NCBI GenBank assembly: GCA_016716385.1
Contig: JADJWL010000005.1
Coordinates: forward strand, 310,001 to 374,000
Source of the DNA: Bryobacterales bacterium
GTDB taxonomy: Bacteria > Acidobacteriota > Terriglobia > Bryobacterales > Bryobacteraceae
Length of the DNA: 64,000 nt
Direction of reading: 5' to 3'
Both the position numbers and the translations under genes were made by a program. This document shows, one piece after another, positions 7,996 through 16,038 of the stretch; position 1 is the first letter of the stretch, and each line of letters begins with the position of its first letter. The notes under the pieces were generated by a model. It saw only the letters and a list, made by a program, of their open reading frames with translations. It searched no databases and was not told the origin of the DNA.

Positions 7996-9390
7996 TCACA
8001 TCCCGCGCCGGATCAGTGTGAACGATTCGATGGCCACGTTGGCGCTGCGATGAATCCGCGGGCTGCGGAGATCGTACTCCACGACAATCTCGTCGAATTC
8101 CCCAATCACGGGCCGCGCCGGAATCCGATAGCGCAGCACGGCCGGACCTGCTTCCCGCAGCGGCAGGGGCCCCAGCCTCTGGCGTGGTCCGCGCGGGAGG
8201 CTCGACAGAAACAGCGATACACCCAGCGCCACGGTGCCCGGCTGCTTGTCCCCGTTATTTACCGCCACGTCGATCGCCGAACAGCAGCGGAGATCGACCG
8301 GGGCGTCGAGGCGCTGGCGTGCCCGCATGATCAGCGGAGAGCGGTCGACCGCCGTGAAATTGTAGGTCAAGGGTGTGGCCCGCTCGATCAGCGAGTTCTC
8401 CGGCGGGCGCTGCATGGGACTGGGGAAGATCCAGTATTCTCCCGAGAAGTCGATGGCGTCCGTCCGCGGGCGCGGTTTCGACGCCAGCACCGGACGCTGG
8501 ACGGGAACCGGCGCCGTCAGGACCACGCTTCGGGGCGCCTCCACCAGCAGGATGGCGCCGGCGTGCAGGTCCCTGTCGTCCATGACCCCGCGGGAGGGCG
8601 CACGTCTGTGGTGCTTGAAGGGTCGGACGGATTCCTCCGGCAATTCCGCCACGTAGGTCACGTCAGGAAGGAGCCCAAACACGGCCAGGGCGCCGGCGGA
8701 CATGGCGCGGACTCCAAGCCCCAAGGACAGCCGGCGTAGCGGGGTGGCCACCCGGGAGGGCGCCGGTGCCAGCACCGGTGAGGCGGCGAGCAGAAACGCT
8801 GCGACGCCAGCCAGGACTACGGCGGCTCCCGTGCGGGCGTTCGTCAGCAGGACGAGCGCCGCCTGCACGGCCAGCGTGGCGGCGAGTGCGTAGTGCAGGC
8901 CGGGCGACGGGCCGGGAGACGCGACGGCGGCGAACGCCGGGCGGCCGTGCGGGATGCGCCAGTCGTCCGCGCCGGCGCCTGTCTCCCAGCGGCGCAACAA
9001 GCGGGCGGTGGCCAGGCCCAGCAGCACGGCGGTCACCAGGGCAGCCGCTGAGGCGACGGGATCGTCGCCGCCGACGAAGACGGCGAGCGGCGCGAACCAG
9101 ACGCCGATTCCGGCGTAGCGCAGCGCCACCTCACGGCCCCCGGCGGCGGACCCGAACGCGGAGAAGGAAGCGCGCGCCGCGACCGCGCTGGCTCCTCCGG
9201 CCAGGCAGACAGCGAACACCGCGCGGAGCAAGGTTTCCACGGCGCCGAAGGCCTTCGTCTGCGGCGCGGGACAGGCCAGAGCCGCCGTGAACAGGCCGGC
9301 TGCGACCGAGGCAAGTGTCGGAAGCCAGGGCATCCCGGATTCCGCAGGGGTGGACCCGGCAAGCTGGGTGAACCGGATTTCCGACGCCAT
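7996..9390 (-). CDS. Polytopic membrane protein with C-terminal extracytoplasmic domain, unknown
   Basis: 464 residues from the ATG at 9390, which has a good AAGGAG site upstream; the open frame extends 50 codons further but that part looks non-coding. Roughly residues 20-250 contain several hydrophobic helices (for example LLRAVFAVCLAGGASAV, ALRYAGIGVWFAPLAVFVGG, AAVVLAGVAAFLLAASPVL). The last 200 residues are soluble and beta-rich, with paired Cys (RCCSAID). I do not recognise a family. It is the first gene of a two-gene minus-strand unit with the carboxypeptidase-regulatory protein, and its start faces the TPR-thioredoxin gene across a 170-base divergent region. Confidence 0.6.
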   Translation of the reverse strand: MASEIRFTQLAGSTPAESGMPWLPTLASVAAGLFTAALACPAPQTKAFGAVETLLRAVFAVCLAGGASAVAARASFSAFGSAAGGREVALRYAGIGVWFAPLAVFVGGDDPVASAAALVTAVLLGLATARLLRRWETGAGADDWRIPHGRPAFAAVASPGPSPGLHYALAATLAVQAALVLLTNARTGAAVVLAGVAAFLLAASPVLAPAPSRVATPLRRLSLGLGVRAMSAGALAVFGLLPDVTYVAELPEESVRPFKHHRRAPSRGVMDDRDLHAGAILLVEAPRSVVLTAPVPVQRPVLASKPRPRTDAIDFSGEYWIFPSPMQRPPENSLIERATPLTYNFTAVDRSPLIMRARQRLDAPVDLRCCSAIDVAVNNGDKQPGTVALGVSLFLSSLPRGPRQRLGPLPLREAGPAVLRYRIPARPVIGEFDEIVVEYDLRSPRIHRSANVAIESFTLIRRGM

Positions 9391-9507
9391 CCTTCCAATC
9401 TCCTTCAAGCAGGAATGGAACTGCCCATCAGCACCGTAGACACCGGTCAGGCGCCCAATGTTCCCTAGAGTTCCACAAAAAGTGAAAGAATTCGGAGCGC
9501 GAATTCT

Positions 9508-9537
9508 TTGCGCCCGACCGAAGCGCTCGGTTACAAT
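9508..9537 (+). promoter_or_regulatory. Sigma-70 promoter of the TPR-thioredoxin gene
   Basis: TTGCGC at 9508-9513 and TACAAT at 9532-9537, spacing 18. The ATG is 24 bases downstream, preceded by GGGAG. Confidence 0.5.
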
Positions 9538-9560
9538 CAAGCCGGGAATCGGGAGCTGAA

Positions 9561-11678
9561 ATGCGATTCATCGCGCTGACTCTCTTGTTCGTCGCGACTC
9601 CAACTCTCCATGCGCAACCCTGCGGGCCGTCCGCCCCGGTCCTCCGGATTCTAGACGAGATCCAGACGCCCGATGACATGCGCCTGCCGGCGGCGGAACG
9701 AACGGAGCGCAAGATTCAGGTGGTCCGCAAGGCCCTGCAGGCCGCGCCGGACGACGTTTTTCTCCACGAGGAGTATCAACGCCTTCGCATCGGAGGCATG
9801 GAAGCCGACCGGCCGGCCGTGATCGAAGAGTACGAAAAGCTCCTTGCTCGTGACGCCGGCGATCCCGTGTCCCTCTACCTGGCCGCGCTGGCCCAACTCG
9901 GCCGCAATACGACGCAGGCCGTCGAGCGGCTCGAGCGCGCCATCGAACGTGCGCCGTCCTTCGGGCTCCCGCACCTGTTGCTGGCCCAGATCTATTCCGC
10001 GTCCGCCCACTCGGATCCGGAAAAGGTGAAACGGCACCTCGAACGCTTCGAAGCCGTCTGCCCCGACAGCGTCCGGGGCTTTCCGGCGCTCCGCTGGAGC
10101 AAGGACACGGCGCTTCTCGCCCGGACCGCGTCCCGCATCCGGCGCAACCTCAGGGACCGCACCGATTCCGAGGCAATGGCGGCCTATGCGGTCGTCTGGG
10201 CGCTCGAAGCGGCTCAAGAGCGATCCGACGAGCAGACCGAAAACGTCGCGCGGCTGAAGCAGGATGTCGATCGCCTCCTTGCGCCCGGCGTCCCGCGCAA
10301 TCTGGCCTGGCTGTCCGCGCTGCAAAGCACCAGGACCCTGCAAGACGGCTTGGAGAAGGACTTCCGTGCCGCGCGCCGGGAGGTGGCGGCGCGTTATCCC
10401 CACTCCGCCGCGGCTGTCACCGAGGCGTATCTGGAGGCGCGCGGACCGAATTCCTATCCGAAAGGCGGCACGCCCGAGCAGGTCGCGGCCTACTGGCGCA
10501 AGGAGTGGCAGGCGGCGCTCCCTCTCGCCCGCCGGTTCCCCGGCTCGCAGTCCATCGCCGGCACGGCGGCCCGTGCCATCGTCCAAGATCCAGTTGCCAC
10601 GACTCCGGCAATTCGGGACGCCATCGCGTTGTTCCTCTCCGCCGTCAAGCTGGATCCGGATGGCAGCCGGAGCCTGCCTCCGGATCCTATCGAGATTGCG
10701 GAACTTCTCGCTCAGCGCGGGCTTCCGGAAGACATTCCGGATCTCGTTTTCGCCGGTTTCTCCGCCGTGGAACGCGGCTTCTCGCCCGCGCACGTGAACG
10801 ACGTGCTCGGCGGCTCGGCGGCCGGGCTGCGGCAGATGCGGGACCGGATGAACCTCTGGGGCTACAACGCTCTTTGCGAGGCGTACATCGGGCTCGGGCG
10901 TTTGAGCAGCGCCAAGGATCTCCTCCTGCAGCAGGAGGAGATCCTCAACCGCCTCCGCCCCTCGGGCTCCGACCCCGCCGCCGACAAGCCCCGCTTTGCC
11001 AAGGACGAAGCGGTTTACTGGCATCTGAAGGGGTTGTTCGCCGAAGCGGAAGGCCGCCGGATCGACGCCATCATCGGGTACCGAAACTCCCTCTCCGCGT
11101 TCCCGCCTCGCGGGGCGCGACCGGACCGGCGGGACCGGGTCATGCAGTCGGCCCAGCGCATCTGGAACGAACTTGGCGGCACGGCCCAGGGTTGGAACGA
11201 TTGGGCCGCGTCGAGCTCACTGCGCAACTTCGCCGCGGGCAGGGGTGGCGTGAATGCCTGGACGAAACTCGGCACACGCTTCACCGATGTGCTCGGCCGG
11301 AGCTACGAGCCCAAGGATCTCGCAACCAAGACCACGCTCGTCACGCTCTGGGCGAGCTGGTGTGGGCCGTGCCGCGCCGAGTTGCCTTACTTCGAGAAAC
11401 TCCACCAGCAATTCCAGAACCGCGATGACATCGTCCTATTGGCCTTCAATATCGATGACGACATCGCGGATATGCACAAGGCGCTCGGCGAGCTCAAGCT
11501 TTCCATCCCGTCCGTGTACGCCGCGCCATTCGTGTATTCGATGCTTGCGCCGACGGCCATCCCGGCCAACTGGCTGGTGACGCCGGCGAAAACGGAGCTG
11601 CTTTGGATCGACGCACCGAACCTTCCCGAATGGCAGGCGAAGATGGCGGAAGTCCTGGAAAAGGCCGCGGACCGGTAA
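9561..11678 (+). CDS. Exported TPR protein with C-terminal thioredoxin (TlpA-like) domain
   Basis: 705 residues, ATG at 9561. A signal peptide (MRFIALTLLFVATPTLHAQ) is followed by about 550 residues of helical TPR-like repeats (for example AALAQLGRNTTQAVERLERAIERAP, and GLFAEAEGRRIDAIIGYRNSL near the end). Residues from about 575 form a thioredoxin-like domain with the redox motif WCGPC (TLVTLWASWCGPCRAELPYF), as in TlpA/ResA-type periplasmic reductases. It is probably periplasmic and membrane-proximal and could act in disulfide reduction or cytochrome c maturation, but the partner is unknown. It is transcribed alone and divergent from the membrane protein at 7996-9390. Confidence 0.85.
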   Translation: MRFIALTLLFVATPTLHAQPCGPSAPVLRILDEIQTPDDMRLPAAERTERKIQVVRKALQAAPDDVFLHEEYQRLRIGGMEADRPAVIEEYEKLLARDAGDPVSLYLAALAQLGRNTTQAVERLERAIERAPSFGLPHLLLAQIYSASAHSDPEKVKRHLERFEAVCPDSVRGFPALRWSKDTALLARTASRIRRNLRDRTDSEAMAAYAVVWALEAAQERSDEQTENVARLKQDVDRLLAPGVPRNLAWLSALQSTRTLQDGLEKDFRAARREVAARYPHSAAAVTEAYLEARGPNSYPKGGTPEQVAAYWRKEWQAALPLARRFPGSQSIAGTAARAIVQDPVATTPAIRDAIALFLSAVKLDPDGSRSLPPDPIEIAELLAQRGLPEDIPDLVFAGFSAVERGFSPAHVNDVLGGSAAGLRQMRDRMNLWGYNALCEAYIGLGRLSSAKDLLLQQEEILNRLRPSGSDPAADKPRFAKDEAVYWHLKGLFAEAEGRRIDAIIGYRNSLSAFPPRGARPDRRDRVMQSAQRIWNELGGTAQGWNDWAASSSLRNFAAGRGGVNAWTKLGTRFTDVLGRSYEPKDLATKTTLVTLWASWCGPCRAELPYFEKLHQQFQNRDDIVLLAFNIDDDIADMHKALGELKLSIPSVYAAPFVYSMLAPTAIPANWLVTPAKTELLWIDAPNLPEWQAKMAEVLEKAADR

Positions 11679-11775
11679 GGGCAGGGAAATTGCAACGACT
11701 CCGGCGTCCGGACACCGCTTCCTGAGGAAACGTGGCAGCCTGCGGACGGAGCGCGCGGTGCCGGGCGGACACACT

Positions 11776-11913
11776 GTGCGTACCGGTCTACAAGTGCGAT
11801 GGAACGCGGCGTGGGCGCTCCTGGCTGTCCTCAGCGGACTGGGAGGTGTGCGTGGAGAGCAACTGACGGTTTCGGCGGTTGACTCGGCGTCCGGGAAACG
11901 CTGCGGAGACTAG
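11776..11913 (+). CDS. Possible short secreted ORF or gene remnant
   Basis: A GTG-initiated frame of 45 codons that reads like a signal peptide (WNAAWALLAVLSGLGGVRG) followed by about 20 polar residues and a stop. There is no good ribosome-binding site. It may be the truncated start of a carboxypeptidase-regulatory-type protein, since the segment after the signal resembles the start of such a repeat. It may equally be chance. Its last 4 bases overlap the 3' end of the opposing RHH gene. Confidence 0.15.
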   Translation: MRTGLQVRWNAAWALLAVLSGLGGVRGEQLTVSAVDSASGKRCGD

Positions 11914-12194
11914 GAGACCTTCTTCAACCCGGTTTGGATGGCCCGCTTCAACACGGTCTGGTATCCGATGCCTTCCTTGGCCGCGATCCGTCGCGCCTCC
12001 TCGATGTGGGCCACAGGCAGCCGGATGGAGATCGCTTTGGTCGCTCTGGCTTTGGCTTTCTCAACCAGCCCGGCAAGCACCTGGGCATCAGTCAAAGGAA
12101 CCGCGGAGCCGGGCGAGCGCACGAGGGTTCCCTGCTTGAGGGCGCGCTCGGATTCCCGCTGCGTCTGCCGGCGGCGATCCAACCTACTGTTCAC
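11910..12194 (-). CDS. Ribbon-helix-helix (CopG-like) antitoxin-type protein
   Basis: 94 residues. The start is a GTG at 12194 whose last two bases form part of the TGA stop of the SGNH gene (GTGA overlap), so translation is probably coupled. The C-terminal half carries a ribbon-helix-helix pattern: a beta strand ISIRLPVAHIEEARRIAAKE followed by GIGYQTVLKRAIQTGL. This is the form found in CopG/BrnA-like antitoxins. No toxin gene is next to it, so it is either an orphan antitoxin or a regulator of the MBOAT-SGNH operon in which it sits last. The basic N-terminus (RLDRRRQTQRESERALKQG) may be the partner-binding part. Confidence 0.75.
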   Translation of the reverse strand: MNSRLDRRRQTQRESERALKQGTLVRSPGSAVPLTDAQVLAGLVEKAKARATKAISIRLPVAHIEEARRIAAKEGIGYQTVLKRAIQTGLKKVS

Positions 12195-13564
12195 CGGGCC
12201 TCACGCGTCGCAGCCATTCGCTCCTGCATGCGGCGGATTTTGTAGCGGTTGTAACTGTCGAATAAGGCCTCGTACAGCAGGTTTCCGATGATCCTGGCGC
12301 CCCGCGGCATCGGGTGGATGAAGTCGCCCCCGACCAGACGTGGATCGCCGTCGTACCAGCGCCCCATGGTTCCCTCGCCGCCCATCGCCAGGAACGTGTT
12401 GAAGAACGCGCAGCCTTCTTCGCGCGCGACTTCCTCCTGGATCGCGACCAAACGCGGGATGGCGGGCAGCGTCCCGATGTCGCCCCCGAGTTCCCGCACG
12501 CCCCGGTCCATCGGGCTCATGACGAGGACGGAGGTGGCGGGTGTCGCCTCGCGAATCCGGCGCACGGCCTCCCGCAACTCCTTCGCGTAGGACTTCTCGA
12601 TGAACTGTTCGTAGGCGCTCTCGTTGGTGCCATAGTTGATGACGATCAGGTGCGGCCGCGCATGGCGCAACTGCTCGGCCCAGTGCCGCTCGTGGAACAT
12701 ACGGGCGAGAACGGAGATGTAGGCGCCGTTCAGTCCCAAACTGTCGTACACCACTCCGGGTCCGGGCTTTTCGAACCGCACCCCGAACAGCCGGACAGAC
12801 CCGCTCGCCACCGTCAGCCGCACCCGCCGCGCCGCCGCGGGCAGGGCAAATTCGCGCCAGTCGGGACTTGCCGCCGATCCCGGCAGGCTGGCGGTGTTCA
12901 CCGCGCCCACGGGCCGGCCGTCGGCGTCAATGCTGACGATCCCGCCGCTGGGCTGCCGCAGGAACGACAGCTCGAAGCGGGTCTGTCCCGGTTCCTTGAG
13001 CGTGAACGACGCGGTGACCCCGGTTTCGCCGCGGAAACTGGCGCCCCCCAGCCCGTAGAATCCGTCGCGGACGCGCGTCTGCGTGGCCGCTTCCACCACC
13101 CAGTCTTCCGCCGCGTACCGCAGGCCGCGGTGTCCGTACCAAGCCCATGGCTTGGTGATCAGACAGAAGCCGTGGCCGGCATCGCCGAACCGGCTCTGCA
13201 GCAGGTCACGGACATCGGCGGTGATCATGTCGGCGGTGGTCGGGGAGTCGCCGTAATGCAGGACGCGGGTCACCGCGTCCTGCTCACCCATTTCGGTGCG
13301 GTGGAGCGCGGCGAAGAAGGTGTCGAGAGCGCCTTCGGCTCCCGCGATGCGGCCCGTGCTTCCCACCGCCGCGCCGGCGACCCGCGGTTCTTCGATCTCT
13401 TCGGCCACGGTCCAGAGGTTGCCGGGAGGGAAATCCAGCAGCCCCGGGAGCACATGCCAGTCAATTAGGCCGTATTGTTTCAACGCCGGGACGCGCTCCG
13501 GCAGAACCAGGCAGCCCGCCAGCGTCAGGATCACCAGCGTGGATTTGACAGGCAGTAGCCGCAT
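12191..13564 (-). CDS. SGNH/GDSL-type hydrolase partner of an MBOAT acyltransferase
   Basis: 457 residues, ATG at 13564, with an N-terminal signal/anchor (STLVILTLAGCLVLP). Block I is VLHYGDSPTTADMI with the nucleophile Ser; block III is INYGTNES (usually GxND, here GTNE); block V is GGDFIHPMP with the Asp/His pair. A beta-rich domain of about 120 residues sits between blocks I and III. The gene follows the MBOAT gene by 3 bases. Pairs of MBOAT and SGNH proteins O-acetylate exported polysaccharide or peptidoglycan (AlgI with AlgJ/AlgX, PatA with PatB), so the same is inferred here. A degraded copy lies at 4741-5064. Confidence 0.85.
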   Translation of the reverse strand: MRLLPVKSTLVILTLAGCLVLPERVPALKQYGLIDWHVLPGLLDFPPGNLWTVAEEIEEPRVAGAAVGSTGRIAGAEGALDTFFAALHRTEMGEQDAVTRVLHYGDSPTTADMITADVRDLLQSRFGDAGHGFCLITKPWAWYGHRGLRYAAEDWVVEAATQTRVRDGFYGLGGASFRGETGVTASFTLKEPGQTRFELSFLRQPSGGIVSIDADGRPVGAVNTASLPGSAASPDWREFALPAAARRVRLTVASGSVRLFGVRFEKPGPGVVYDSLGLNGAYISVLARMFHERHWAEQLRHARPHLIVINYGTNESAYEQFIEKSYAKELREAVRRIREATPATSVLVMSPMDRGVRELGGDIGTLPAIPRLVAIQEEVAREEGCAFFNTFLAMGGEGTMGRWYDGDPRLVGGDFIHPMPRGARIIGNLLYEALFDSYNRYKIRRMQERMAATREAR

Positions 13565-13567
13565 GGG

Positions 13568-14965
13568 TCAGAAGCGCGTATAGATGAAGGGCGCGGCGCC
13601 GCTGGCGCCAAGATACTGGAGCGCCAGGGCCAGCAGTACCAGCGTAGCGGCCTGCGCAAAAAATGGGAAGGCGGTGAACCGGTCGACGGTCCAGGCGTAC
13701 CAGCGCTCGGGGAAGTAGTGCATGAGCGCGGCGACGGCCAGCACCAGCGCTACGCCGGAAGAGATATTGGCGAATGAAACGGTCCCGGAGCCGATGCGCG
13801 CGAGCACGGACTGCGCGCCCGCGAGATCGGCGGCGCGGAAGAAGATCCAGGTGAAGCAGACGAACTGAACCGTCACAACCGACGCCATGACGCGCGCCGG
13901 TGCGCCGCCCTGCCGCTTTCCGAGGACGGCCTGGAACAGGCGGTGGACCGCGAGTCCGAGGCCGTGCAGCAGGCCCCAGAGGGCGAAGTTCCAGCTTGCT
14001 CCGTGCCAGAGCCCGCCGAGCGTCATGGTCAACGTGAGGTTGAAGTACGGCATGATCCGGCTGCGCTTGCCGGGAAGCGAGAAGTACAGGTAGTCGCGCA
14101 GCCAGTTGGAAAGGGAGATATGCCAGCGCCGCCAGAAGTCCGCGATGTTGGCCGCGGCGTAGGGCCGGTTGAAATTCGCGGGGAGTTTAATCCCGAGCAG
14201 CAGCGCGGACCCAAGCGCGATATCGGTATATCCGGAGAAGTCGTAATACAGTTGCAGAGCGTATCCGTAGACGCCGATCAATACCTCCGTCCCGGAGTAC
14301 AGATCGGGAAAATCGAAGACCCGGTTGACGAGGTTATCGGCGAGGTAGTCAGCGATCAGGAGCTTCTTGACGAGGCCAAGGCCGATGACGAAGAGCGCTT
14401 TGCCGTTATCTTGCGGCGATACCGTCTTGTCTTTCCGCTCGAACTGCGGCAGCAGCACGGCGACGCGTGTGATCGGTCCGGCAAGCGTCGTGGGAAAGAA
14501 AGAGACGCTGGACAGGTACGCAAGCAGGCTGCGCGTGGCGGGCGCGTCGCGCCGGTACACGTCGAGCGTGTAGGTGAGCGACTGGAAGCAGTAGAACGAG
14601 AGGCCGAGCGGGAACACCCAGCGCCATTCGGGAGCGGGTTCTCCGCGAAACGTGCTCCAGTTTTCGAGGAAGAACGGCATGTACTTCAGGGAGGCAATCA
14701 GGCCGAGGTTCAAGACAAGGCTCCCGAGGACCAGCAGGCGCCGCACGATCCCGTTGCGGATAACGTCGAGCATCCAGGCCAGGAAGAAATCGCAGGTTGA
14801 GGCCGCCGGGATCAGGAAGAGGTACAACAGGTCCCACTTGGCGTAAAGGAAGTAGTTGGCGAACAGGATAGCCGCCAGCCCCAGGGCCCGGACCCGCGCA
14901 AAAGGCCAGTAGAGAAAGAAGATCGCGGCCAGGAAGATGAAGTAGGCCGTGCTGGAGAGAACCAT
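13568..14965 (-). CDS. MBOAT-family (AlgI-like) membrane O-acyltransferase
   Basis: 465 residues with about ten hydrophobic helices, starting MVLSSTAYFIFLAAIFFLYW. Family signatures are NFNRPYAAANIADFWRRWHI, SLSNWLRDYLYFSLPG, and GGLWHGASWNFALWG, which contains the conserved active-site His. The length is that of AlgI/PatA. It should move an acetyl group across the inner membrane for O-acetylation of an exported glycan. It is the first gene of the MBOAT-SGNH-RHH operon, whose members are 3 bases apart or overlap. The polymer cannot be told from the sequence, as no glycan synthesis genes flank it. Confidence 0.92.
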   Translation of the reverse strand: MVLSSTAYFIFLAAIFFLYWPFARVRALGLAAILFANYFLYAKWDLLYLFLIPAASTCDFFLAWMLDVIRNGIVRRLLVLGSLVLNLGLIASLKYMPFFLENWSTFRGEPAPEWRWVFPLGLSFYCFQSLTYTLDVYRRDAPATRSLLAYLSSVSFFPTTLAGPITRVAVLLPQFERKDKTVSPQDNGKALFVIGLGLVKKLLIADYLADNLVNRVFDFPDLYSGTEVLIGVYGYALQLYYDFSGYTDIALGSALLLGIKLPANFNRPYAAANIADFWRRWHISLSNWLRDYLYFSLPGKRSRIMPYFNLTLTMTLGGLWHGASWNFALWGLLHGLGLAVHRLFQAVLGKRQGGAPARVMASVVTVQFVCFTWIFFRAADLAGAQSVLARIGSGTVSFANISSGVALVLAVAALMHYFPERWYAWTVDRFTAFPFFAQAATLVLLALALQYLGASGAAPFIYTRF

Positions 14966-14994
14966 CGGTGCGAGCAGGCGCGAGGCTAGCGACT

Positions 14995-15000
14995 ATTATA
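14995..15000 (-). promoter_or_regulatory. -10 element for the MBOAT operon
   Basis: TATAAT on the minus strand (ATTATA on the plus strand), 29 bases upstream of the MBOAT ATG. No clear -35 and no Shine-Dalgarno site is visible between it and the start. Confidence 0.4.
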
Positions 15001-15025
15001 GCCGCGCGCTCCAAACCGGGCCCGG

Positions 15026-15835
15026 TCAGGTGAGGACCGACACGTTGCCGTGCGCAATCTCCATTTCCGCGGACCATCCTTTGAGGCCGGTGCCGGAAGG
15101 GTAGCCAGTGGTTGTGGGGCCCTCAAACCGGAAAGTGTTCGCCCCACCGCCCAACTGGTCGAAGACGCCTGCCGTCACTGGCACGCCCCAGGTGTCCGCG
15201 AGTTTCTTGACAAGCGCCCGGCCCGCGGCGCCACCGCCAACCTTGCATCCCAGCAACTGGACCGAGCCAAAGGGTGAGAAGGTGTGCCGGATCGTCATCA
15301 GAGACCCCGCAATCTGGCCGAAGTTCGTCAGGGAGATTCCGGCCAGGTGCGGCGCGCCATTGATCTCGCCGCCCGTGACGTTTTGAATCCCCTTGCCGCC
15401 GTGTCCGTGGATTCTCAGCAACGCGACCGTGTTCGGCCCGCCTGCCCGCGCAACGATCTCACCCATCACAACAGCCACACCGTTCGACATTCCGAAGACA
15501 ACGATAGGGTCGCCCCCGGCTGCCCGGATGTCATTCGCTTCCAGATTGACGAGCGAAGGGTCCGTCCCGTCAACGACGTCGATGATCTTCAACCGGCTAA
15601 GCGATTCCAGTTTGCGCCATGTCTGGTTGCCGATCGAACCGTCGACACCCAGCTTGTGGTGCTTCTGAAACTCGCTCACCGCAGCCTCGGTCTTCGGACC
15701 GAAATGGCCGTCCGCGCCGTTGAGCGTTTGCGGGGGGTGCCGGCGCATGAGGATCTGCGATGTTGTCACGACCGGAGCGAAGTTTCCCTTTTTCAGCAGA
15801 ATGATGTGATTCTTACTTCCACTAGTCAATGTCAT
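15026..15835 (-). CDS. Peptidoglycan-binding protein with His/Cys (DUF4347- or caspase-like) domain
   Basis: 269 residues from the ATG at 15835, which has GAGG at the right distance; an in-frame start 14 codons upstream lacks one. Residues about 14-80 fit a PG_binding_1 domain (VTTSQILMRR, GADGHFGPKTEAAVSEFQKHHKL, VDGSIGNQTWRKL). The rest (about 85-265) has the layout of a caspase-like or DUF4347 fold, with a His in a loop after a beta strand (LLRIHGHGG) and later a Cys after another strand (GSVQLLGCKVGGG), which could be a catalytic dyad. No signal peptide is obvious, so its location is uncertain. It ends 60 bases from the MBOAT start on the same strand. Confidence 0.6.
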   Translation of the reverse strand: MTLTSGSKNHIILLKKGNFAPVVTTSQILMRRHPPQTLNGADGHFGPKTEAAVSEFQKHHKLGVDGSIGNQTWRKLESLSRLKIIDVVDGTDPSLVNLEANDIRAAGGDPIVVFGMSNGVAVVMGEIVARAGGPNTVALLRIHGHGGKGIQNVTGGEINGAPHLAGISLTNFGQIAGSLMTIRHTFSPFGSVQLLGCKVGGGAAGRALVKKLADTWGVPVTAGVFDQLGGGANTFRFEGPTTTGYPSGTGLKGWSAEMEIAHGNVSVLT

Positions 15836-16038
15836 GGATACCTCGGCTGAGGACCTCTGGGGCCCCTTGTGATTCATCCAAACCTGCAGCCATCGCAGGC
15901 TGTGACACTAGTAGAGAAGCTATCATGATTTCGGGTTTGGTTGCGCCGAACGAGCCGAATGCACCTCAGCGGTGCGGACCGTGTCGATCTCGCGATAGCA
16001 CCGTGGTCCGCGCGCTGTGATAGCATCGCGACGTCACC

